From: an uncultured Flavobacterium sp. | GTDB taxonomy: Bacteria; Bacteroidota; Bacteroidia; Flavobacteriales; Flavobacteriaceae | Direction: 5' to 3' | Length of the DNA stretch: 5,231 bases | NCBI GenBank assembly: GCA_946480635.1 | Contig: CAMLKV010000196.1 | Span: 1 to 5,231 of the forward strand | In this document: piece after piece, positions 1-5,231 of the stretch | How positions within the stretch are numbered: position 1 is the first letter of the stretch | Layout of the letters: every line of letters begins with the position of its first letter | Made by a program: the position numbers and the translations under genes | Notes under the pieces: generated by a model | The model's database searches: none | What the model was told of the DNA's origin: nothing | The model's input: only the letters and a program-made list of their open reading frames with translations

Positions 1-462
1 CCTTTAAAATATAGATTAGTAAATGAAGGTTGGTATAAAAAAGAACAGCTCAAAATTACAGGAGGAAATTTATATTGGGCACTCCAAGGAACAAGAGACT
101 TAAAAAAGACATTCAGTTATATACCACTACATTTTATGGCAGAGTCAAGTGTGAATGAAGAAGTGGTGTTTAAATCTGAAAATCTTGAAAATAAATACAA
201 GATGTCAAATGATGAGTTGCTAGTTAGAGTAAAAGATAAACTGAGGCCATATGTTATGGGTGATGGATCATCTTATAAATTTAAATGGTTTAAAGACATT
301 CATGAAAAATATGAAAACAATAAATCTTCTCCCAACTATCAAAAAGAACTCAACGAACAAAAAGATTTGAGAACATTAAGGAATGAATATCTTCATTGGT
401 CAGCAAGAAGAGAAGGAATTGGAATGGATCCTACGTCAGATAGAAAGAGAATGGTTTATTAA
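1..462 (+). CDS. C-terminal part of a probable Tle1-like (DUF2235-type) T6SS phospholipase effector, 5' truncated by window edge
   Basis: The frame is open from base 1 to the TAA at 460-462, giving 153 residues with no start inside that must be real. The ATG at 136 is judged internal, because the 45 codons before it read as ordinary protein (for example WYKKEQLKITGGNLYWALQG). The text SYIPLHFMAE followed near the end by LRNEYLHWSARR and DRKRMVY resembles, from memory, the C-terminus of DUF2235/Tle1-like proteins that many Bacteroidota carry beside T6SS genes. Tle1 enzymes are serine-hydrolase phospholipases delivered into the target periplasm. Their GxSxG nucleophile motif and other catalytic residues lie upstream, outside this window, so activity cannot be judged. 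The next gene starts 10 bases after the stop, which supports co-transcription. The alternative is an unrelated effector or hydrolase with a similar tail. Reading frame certain, family moderately supported. Confidence 0.6.
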   Translation, partial: PLKYRLVNEGWYKKEQLKITGGNLYWALQGTRDLKKTFSYIPLHFMAESSVNEEVVFKSENLENKYKMSNDELLVRVKDKLRPYVMGDGSSYKFKWFKDIHEKYENNKSSPNYQKELNEQKDLRTLRNEYLHWSARREGIGMDPTSDRKRMVY

Positions 463-471
463 TGTTTTACT

Positions 472-1629
472 ATGAATCTTCAATTCAAAAAATATAAAAT
501 ACAAAAAGGAGATACCTTAAGTAGTGTTGCTAAAAAATTTAATTGCAAAGAATATGATTTGAAATCACATCATAATGTGTATTGTGAAATAAAAGATTTG
601 ATTGGGTTAGATTTTCCAGCACATTTAACAGAGTTGATTTTGCCTTCTTTTGAGTTCAATCAAAAAGAAGATACTATCTCTTTACGAAAATTTGTAAGAC
701 TTGGAAGTAAAAGTAAACTAGAGCTTTATCCCTCAACACTTAATAGAAATTACGGGGTATTTATAGTATTAGAAAAAGGAGATGATTCACAAACTATAAA
801 ATACGAGATAAATCTTCGTTACATAAGACAACAAGAAGAAGAAAAGGTTTTTGAACTCAATAGGATTTCTAAAATATATATAAATGATGAAGAGGCTGAT
901 GCAATTGCTGATGTTTTAGCCGTAAAAGTTGCCCAAGTGCTTTATCCGTTACAGATTTTGATTGATGAAAACGGAAGTTTTTCGGGGATTGCTAATTATG
1001 AACAAATTAAGCAAAGATGGGAAACTATAAAAGAGAATATTTATGACGAATATGAAGGTGAATGGGTAGATAAGTACATAGAAATCAACGAAGAAGTCTT
1101 AAATGAAAAAGAGTCAATAGAGCTTTCATTGCTTAGTGATTATTTTATTAGAGCCTATTTTAATGGAATTTATTGTGAGTATCCTGAGAAAAAATCAAAA
1201 AACGATGAAATCAAGTTTCCTGTTTTGAACGATGTGAGCGATATAAATTATACTGTAAAAAGCGAAATAGAGGAGTATTATGACGAGTCAAATTATATTG
1301 TATTAAATCAAAACGGTACAATAAATGAAGATAGATCGAAAGAAGATTTAGAGTCGAAGTTTAATTTTCCTTTTTATGCTAATCCTGATTCAAGCTATAC
1401 AATTGCAGACGGAAGTTATCGAGGTAAATATTTTTTAAATGCAAGTGATCGTTCTATCGAAGCAGCTTATGTTGAAGCTTCAGTTGCGCTTAACAGTCCG
1501 GAACGAATTAAAGTTTCAATTGCAAATCTTAATCCAAACTCTAATTCAGGAATTAGAAATACAGATTCTAAAATTTTGATAGAAGAAAAGAAAGAACTGC
1601 AAAAACAAAGTCATTTTTTAATTGATTAA
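472..1629 (+). CDS. LysM domain-containing protein, candidate adaptor or baseplate-type partner of an injection system
   Basis: The 385-aa protein opens with a LysM-type domain at about residues 7-58. YKIQKGDTLSSVAKKF is the classic first strand and helix, and the domain ends near LILPS. LysM domains bind N-acetylglucosamine polymers, but they also occur as structural modules in phage-tail and injection-system baseplate proteins. There is no signal peptide or membrane segment, so a cytoplasmic or injection-system role fits better than a Sec-exported wall hydrolase. The other 320 residues are not a family I can name. They include YPLQILIDENGSFSGIANYE and a following helix rich in W, E and K (about 160-200), a charged middle, and a polar C-terminus ending in FLID. 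No catalytic motif is visible. The gene lies between a lipase-like gene and a DUF4280 gene with 9-base spacers. ATG 472 is chosen because the LysM domain starts directly after it; the overlapping TAATG at 460-464 opens a different, short frame. Confidence 0.85.
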   Translation: MNLQFKKYKIQKGDTLSSVAKKFNCKEYDLKSHHNVYCEIKDLIGLDFPAHLTELILPSFEFNQKEDTISLRKFVRLGSKSKLELYPSTLNRNYGVFIVLEKGDDSQTIKYEINLRYIRQQEEEKVFELNRISKIYINDEEADAIADVLAVKVAQVLYPLQILIDENGSFSGIANYEQIKQRWETIKENIYDEYEGEWVDKYIEINEEVLNEKESIELSLLSDYFIRAYFNGIYCEYPEKKSKNDEIKFPVLNDVSDINYTVKSEIEEYYDESNYIVLNQNGTINEDRSKEDLESKFNFPFYANPDSSYTIADGSYRGKYFLNASDRSIEAAYVEASVALNSPERIKVSIANLNPNSNSGIRNTDSKILIEEKKELQKQSHFLID

Positions 1630-1638
1630 GTCCAAGCC

Positions 1639-2130
1639 ATGAGTGAAAAACATTTAGTAGTACAAGACGCGATTTGTAAATGCCAATTTGGAAGTGCACC
1701 AGATAAGTTAAAAGTACTTTCACATAAAAAAGAATATGCTAACGACAAAGATGGGAGCAAAAAATTAATTGCTACCACTAAGGAAATTGGTGCGGCTACT
1801 TTTGAAAAAAATACTTTTGGTAACTGTCCTAAAATGGGAAACCCACCGCCGCCATGTAAACCTAATGTGACCGAGTGGAAAGGTTTTTATAAAGATGTTG
1901 TCATGAGCAATAAAGGAAATCCATTATTAGAAGATAGTAAAGCAGTTTGTGCAGTTGCTGGCTCTCCTTGTATAGAAATCATTAAACACGGACAAATGAC
2001 ATCGGCAGGAGCACAAAATTTTAAAAATGCCAACCCTGCGGTACAAAAGCAGTTGAATCCGATGGTTAGTAACTCAAAAATGATATCAAGAAAACCAACT
2101 CATCAAGGGAGTGAAGATGCTTCTAAATAA
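1639..2130 (+). CDS. DUF4280 PAAR-like protein, probable spike-tip protein
   Basis: The 163-aa protein has the features I associate with DUF4280: an N-terminal DAICKCQFGSAP (Cys13, Cys15), a central FGNCPKMGNPPPPCKP (Cys63, Cys73), a WKGFY segment, and a C-terminal CAVAGSPCIEIIKHGQM (Cys104, Cys111, His117). PAAR and PAAR-like proteins form a small metal-bound cone on the VgrG/gpV spike of contractile injection systems and serve as attachment points for effectors. The six Cys and the His are plausible metal ligands, though their pairing cannot be read from sequence. The length is normal for a stand-alone member, and the last 40 residues (from about 121) form a polar tail without Cys. There is no signal peptide, as expected for a tip protein loaded in the cytoplasm. 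It sits 9 bases after the LysM gene and 11 bases before the large OmpA-domain gene, the usual setting for a tip and its cargo. Confidence 0.88.
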   Translation: MSEKHLVVQDAICKCQFGSAPDKLKVLSHKKEYANDKDGSKKLIATTKEIGAATFEKNTFGNCPKMGNPPPPCKPNVTEWKGFYKDVVMSNKGNPLLEDSKAVCAVAGSPCIEIIKHGQMTSAGAQNFKNANPAVQKQLNPMVSNSKMISRKPTHQGSEDASK

Positions 2131-2141
2131 ATGCCGTAATT

Positions 2142-4958
2142 ATGCCTAAAGGAGTAAAAAAAATAAAGTGGAATAGTTCAGAACCTGGAGGTGCTGGTGT
2201 ATATTCTAAACAATCAATACCTAACAAGCTTTTAACTATTGAGCCTGATAAATTTGCATGGTTTTCAGTTAATGAATGGTATCCTGATACGACAAAAACG
2301 GAAAAAGAAAAAAATCTTACTTGGATTAGACAGGATGGTAAAGAAAAGTTCATTGTAAAGAAAATGGTTCTTCCTTCTAACAATCTCTATGGTTTTAGAT
2401 TGGAGAAGAAGCTTTGTGGTCCTTATACGTATTACATTGAAGCAAGTATGTCCGGTAAAAGAGATTTGAAAAATGAAACTGGATTGTATGTACGTGGCTA
2501 TTGTACTCCTAAAATTATTAATAGTAAATGGAGTACATCTAATGATGGAAAAGATGAAAGAAGTAGACAGTTTAGTTACGGAGAGAAACTTTATTTAGGA
2601 CTTAATACAGAAGGATTAAATGGTAATATACTAACTGTAGAGATTTATAGGTTTAGAGAAGGAAGTTACATAACAGGAAAAAAGAAAGACAATCATATAA
2701 GGACAATTGCCAATGTAGAAGTAATTGACGGCGAAATTAATCTTGAAATCAATAACACTTCCTTATGGAAAGCAGATATTGTTGATATTGAAGAAACTGA
2801 AAAGTTTTATATAAAGGTAAAAGATGCATTTGGTAACTATATTAAAGATGATAAAGATGACATCATACATGCACGTTATTTAAGAATCAAAAATAAAAGT
2901 GTACCACAAACTCCTAAAAAGCCTACAAACAATACACCTGTTAAAGTTGGTGAAACTGAGGTCAATAAAAAGAAAAATGAACTTTGTAGATTTTCAATAA
3001 TTAGCATTACTGAAACCCAAAAAAAAGATGGGAAGGAAGAAAAAACTCCAGTAGAAGTTTATAAAGAAGGAACAACATTATTTGGTTCAAAAATAAGTAC
3101 TGAAATAATCAATCAAACTGTTTTTTTTGAATTTGATCAAAGTGTTTTGACAGCTGCTTCGAAAAAAGTACTAGATAACTTGGTTAATTATCTTATTGAT
3201 AATCAGTCTTCAAAAATAACTTTGGAAGGTTATGCCTGTGTAATAGGTAAGCAAGATTATAATAGAGAGCTATCTTTAGCAAGAACGGCAACGGTAAAAA
3301 AATATTTTATAGATGGAGGGATTGATCAGAGAAGAATAATCTGTAATGCGAAAGGTGAAATTCAGCTAAATGATGGTAAAATTATTGGAGGGGCTGATGA
3401 TGATAAAAATGGGAAAGATAATATCCTTCATAAAGAGGAAAAAAATTATGTAGAAGCAAGACGTGTTGATATTTCTTTTTTGGCATACACTCACAATGCA
3501 GATACAATTATTTATGAGACAATTGCGCCAAGTAAGTTTAAAGATATCCTTGTTGAAGTGAAGGAATTTGAAACAATTGCATGCCATCAACCAAAAAATA
3601 ATAAACATAAAAAGAAAATAAAAGCTACTTCGGTTGAGTATTCTCAAAAAGGAGGAATTGAAAAAGAAGCTGATAATTTAGCAGTACCAGTTCGTTCTGC
3701 TCTTGCTACATGGGATCCAGCTCCATTACAATATATTTGGCCTTCAATGTCGACACCTACTAAATATTTTGTAGATATTCATAGTTGTAGATATTTTACT
3801 GACAGTAGATATAACACATTATTGATTAAAGCTTATCCAGATATTCATTGGAAATTCGATTTATATGTTAATCTTAGTAATAAGTTGAGTATTAAATGGC
3901 AAAAATTATCTAAGGAAAGACATGCAGAAATGAGATCTAATGCTTTGAAGTTAGCCAATGAAGCAAAAGGGAAATATACAGAGGTTGATTGTGGATTTAA
4001 ATTAGAAGCTAAATTCGATAAAAACAAAGAAGGAGTTTATGGAAGTAATAGAGATTTAACATTTAAATATACAGATAAAATAAAGAAGTTATTTTCTGTA
4101 ATTTCTTCTGTTAAACAAATCTCGCAGGGTATTACATCGATAACTAAAGGTAAAATTGCTAAAACAAAAAGTGGAACGAATTTGCCTTTTACTGTTGAAA
4201 TGTTACCTCCTGTTTTTCATTTTGGAACTGAATGGGAAGCTGATGTTGATCCTGACCATAAGAAGATTGGTACTAAAATAATATTGTATTTACAGGCAGA
4301 ACCATTCGTAGGACTTTCATTAACTATTGACTTGCTTTGTATGGCTTTACAGGCAGGTGTTGCTGTAACTACTGGAGGAACGGGTAATGCTGCCGCTTTA
4401 AAAATATTTAATGAAGTAAGGGCTTGGGCAGAAGAAGGTTATGAGTCAGAGAGTGTCAAGATTTCATTAAAAATGTATATTGATCTTGTAATAACAGGAA
4501 CTATTGAAGGTAAAATAGATGGAACTTTTAGTACAGTAAATAAAAGCAAAGAAGTTAATTTCGAATTAGCTTCTAAATTAGGAGTTGAACTTAAAGCGGG
4601 ATTGAATCTTAAAGGAATGATAGTTATTATTGGGACTGTAAAAGAGCCTGTAGCTGAAGCTCATGCTGAGGGCGAATTAAGTGCTGGAGTTAAGATTGGA
4701 ATTACATCAGGACACACTTTGAAATATGATTCAAATGTCGGAGTTTATTATCAACCAAAACTTGAAATTGATCCTTGTGTTGGACAGGTGATTTTAAAAA
4801 TTAAAGTCGGCTTTTCCTATAAAAAAGCTTCATCTGATTGGACTCCATTAGATTACAATAAACAACATGAGTTTTTTCCTAAATTTGATATTGTAGATAG
4901 TTTGTCTAAAATGTTATCAATAGAAAATAAGGTGTTAATTTGGCCTAAAAAACAATAA
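2142..4958 (+). CDS. 938-aa multidomain protein with central OmpA-like domain, candidate spike-delivered effector
   Basis: Domains in order: a probable beta-sandwich (about residues 30-122, ending GLYVRGYCTPKI); a second one (about 124-250, with GEKLYLGLNTEGLNG, a pattern I associate with Ig-like modules in Bacteroidota T6SS cargo); a Pro/Lys/Thr linker (251-280); an OmpA-like domain (about 326-448); and a roughly 490-residue C-terminal region I cannot assign. That region holds a Trp/Cys/His-containing segment (about 520-570), a hydrophobic stretch (722-742), a possible amphipathic helix (750-766) and a beta-rich stretch with recurring Gly (772-895). There is no N-terminal signal peptide, which is odd for an OmpA-domain protein and favours export on an injection-system spike. 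It follows the DUF4280 gene by 11 bases and precedes a lipoprotein gene by 12. ATG 2142 is the only plausible start, since the next in-frame Met is residue 75, inside the first domain. It could instead be a structural protein. Toxicity is inferred from position and architecture, with no catalytic motif seen. Confidence 0.8.
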   Translation: MPKGVKKIKWNSSEPGGAGVYSKQSIPNKLLTIEPDKFAWFSVNEWYPDTTKTEKEKNLTWIRQDGKEKFIVKKMVLPSNNLYGFRLEKKLCGPYTYYIEASMSGKRDLKNETGLYVRGYCTPKIINSKWSTSNDGKDERSRQFSYGEKLYLGLNTEGLNGNILTVEIYRFREGSYITGKKKDNHIRTIANVEVIDGEINLEINNTSLWKADIVDIEETEKFYIKVKDAFGNYIKDDKDDIIHARYLRIKNKSVPQTPKKPTNNTPVKVGETEVNKKKNELCRFSIISITETQKKDGKEEKTPVEVYKEGTTLFGSKISTEIINQTVFFEFDQSVLTAASKKVLDNLVNYLIDNQSSKITLEGYACVIGKQDYNRELSLARTATVKKYFIDGGIDQRRIICNAKGEIQLNDGKIIGGADDDKNGKDNILHKEEKNYVEARRVDISFLAYTHNADTIIYETIAPSKFKDILVEVKEFETIACHQPKNNKHKKKIKATSVEYSQKGGIEKEADNLAVPVRSALATWDPAPLQYIWPSMSTPTKYFVDIHSCRYFTDSRYNTLLIKAYPDIHWKFDLYVNLSNKLSIKWQKLSKERHAEMRSNALKLANEAKGKYTEVDCGFKLEAKFDKNKEGVYGSNRDLTFKYTDKIKKLFSVISSVKQISQGITSITKGKIAKTKSGTNLPFTVEMLPPVFHFGTEWEADVDPDHKKIGTKIILYLQAEPFVGLSLTIDLLCMALQAGVAVTTGGTGNAAALKIFNEVRAWAEEGYESESVKISLKMYIDLVITGTIEGKIDGTFSTVNKSKEVNFELASKLGVELKAGLNLKGMIVIIGTVKEPVAEAHAEGELSAGVKIGITSGHTLKYDSNVGVYYQPKLEIDPCVGQVILKIKVGFSYKKASSDWTPLDYNKQHEFFPKFDIVDSLSKMLSIENKVLIWPKKQ
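3117..3485 (+). other. OmpA-like (OmpA_C) domain within the 938-aa protein
   Basis: Residues about 326-448. VFFEFDQSVLTAASKKVLD matches the first strand and helix of OmpA_C domains, LEGYACVIG stands at the usual GHTDxxG position, YNRELSLARTATVKKYF is the LSxxRAxxV helix, and EARRVDISF matches the final NRRVEI strand. In E. coli OmpA the Asp of the GHTD motif and the Arg of SxxRA bind diaminopimelate of peptidoglycan. Here the Arg is kept (Arg381) and the Asp position is Cys366. An insertion of about 20 residues rich in Asp, Lys and Asn separates the third strand from the last helix. Confidence 0.85.
4305..4367 (+). other. Hydrophobic stretch in the C-terminal region of the 938-aa protein
   Basis: Residues 722-742 run from FVGLSLTIDLL to the AGVAV before a Thr/Gly-rich turn. 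It contains a single charged residue (Asp730) in about 21 positions and is the most hydrophobic segment of this protein. It could be a transmembrane or membrane-inserting element, or simply the buried core of a beta domain. The flanking text (YLQAEP before, TTGGTG after) suits either reading. Confidence 0.4.
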
Positions 4959-4970
4959 AAATATTAATTG

Positions 4971-5024
4971 ATGTCAGTAAGAATAATTTTTTCAATGTTA
5001 GTTTTGAATTTTTTGCAAAGTTGT
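4971..5024 (+). other. Lipoprotein signal peptide and lipidated Cys18
   Basis: The first 18 codons encode an Arg followed by IIFSMLVLNFLQ and then SC. Leu at -3, Ser at -1 and Cys at +1 fit the loose signal peptidase II lipobox of Bacteroidota. Gln at -2 is less usual, so the assignment is probable but not perfect. Confidence 0.68.
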
Positions 5025-5231
5025 AATTCTCAAAATATAGATTTAGCAAAGATGAATTTTCCTGAGTCTAAAAATGAGATTATAGGGGAGCATATTGATT
5101 TTAAAAAAGACCAATATATCAATGCATTAGGATTGGGTGAAAAATATAAAAACTTTGTGGTTTATAAAATTTCTGGTCAACCGTTTCTAAACTACAATTT
5201 GCCGGATGGCTGGTACTTGACCAGTTCTCCG
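4971..5231 (+). CDS. Small lipoprotein, candidate immunity protein, 3' truncated by window edge
   Basis: The frame is open from ATG 4971 to the last base (87 codons seen). The N-terminus MSVRIIFSMLVLNFLQSC is a short lipoprotein signal peptide with one Arg, a hydrophobic core and a lipobox-like LQSC, so cleavage before Cys18 is expected. The mature start CNSQNID lacks the acidic run known as a surface-export signal in Flavobacteriia, so a periplasm-facing anchor is more likely. The rest (for example KKDQYINALGLGEKYKNF, then NYNLPDGWYL) matches no family I recognise. The gene follows the 938-aa gene by 12 bases with no terminator between. This is the usual position of an immunity gene after its effector, and it is the only product here with an export signal. 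An immunity role is therefore inferred, not shown. A general cell-envelope lipoprotein is the alternative. The C-terminus and total length lie outside the window. Confidence 0.7.
   Translation, partial: MSVRIIFSMLVLNFLQSCNSQNIDLAKMNFPESKNEIIGEHIDFKKDQYINALGLGEKYKNFVVYKISGQPFLNYNLPDGWYLTSSP

Noticed and set aside
60..68. AGGAGG-like sequence as a ribosome binding site
   Set aside because: It is inside the truncated first gene with no start codon at a suitable distance, and it encodes Gly-Gly in frame.
136..462. ATG 136 as the start of a complete 108-aa gene
   Set aside because: The same frame is open back to base 1 and the text before the ATG reads as continuous protein (IPLHFMAE spans it), so this Met is internal to a truncated larger gene.
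462..521. ORF from the TAATG overlap at the end of the first gene
   Set aside because: The frame closes after about 19 codons, while ATG 472 opens the 385-aa protein with a LysM domain directly at its N-terminus.
2148..2154. AAAGGAG near the start of the 938-aa gene as a Shine-Dalgarno sequence
   Set aside because: It lies downstream of ATG 2142 and no in-frame start follows until residue 75, so it is coding sequence only.
2123..2383. Reverse-strand ORF of 86 codons
   Set aside because: It lies antisense to the well-supported start of the 938-aa gene, its hydrophobic Phe-rich product is what the reverse of AT-rich coding sequence gives, and it has no domain or start signal.
3366..3647. Reverse-strand ORF of 93 codons with a membrane-like Phe/Ile-rich product
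   Set aside because: It is antisense to the OmpA domain end and the following Lys-rich stretch. The Phe/Ile runs are complements of Lys and Asn codons.
3845..4027. Reverse-strand ORF of 60 codons
   Set aside because: Short, antisense to the 938-aa gene, with no recognisable domain.
4956..4975. Terminator after the large gene
   Set aside because: The short AT-rich spacer has no stem of useful length and no GC-containing hairpin, so read-through into the lipoprotein gene is expected.

Overview
The window is strongly AT-rich. All genes lie on the + strand, spacers are 9-12 bases, no start has a convincing Shine-Dalgarno sequence, and the protein families are typical of Bacteroidota. Together this suggests a member of the Flavobacteriia (Flavobacterium/Chryseobacterium-like). 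The assignment rests on style and gene content, not on a marker gene.

Layout, left to right: (1) 1-462, the 3' end of a gene cut by the window edge, whose C-terminus resembles Tle1-like (DUF2235-type) phospholipase effectors of type VI secretion systems (T6SS); (2) 472-1629, a 385-aa protein with an N-terminal LysM domain and no signal peptide; (3) 1639-2130, a 163-aa DUF4280 protein, a PAAR-like candidate for the spike tip of a contractile injection system; (4) 2142-4958, a 938-aa multidomain protein with two probable beta-sandwich domains, a linker, a central OmpA-like domain and a long C-terminal region of unknown function with one hydrophobic stretch and a beta-rich end; (5) 4971-5231, the first 87 codons of a small lipoprotein cut by the right edge.

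The window reads as the cargo section of one operon linked to a T6SS or a related contractile injection system. The proposed logic is inferred. The DUF4280 protein would cap the spike, the LysM protein would be an adaptor or structural partner, and the lipase-like and 938-aa proteins would be cargo. The 938-aa protein has a wall-binding-type domain but no signal peptide, so it would have to leave by a non-Sec route. The terminal lipoprotein is the only product with a recognisable export signal and sits where an immunity gene usually sits. No structural secretion genes (sheath, tube, VgrG, ATPase) lie inside the window, so the link to a T6SS depends on the families seen. No RNA genes, mobile elements, CRISPR arrays, terminators or gene-free stretches over 300 bases were found.
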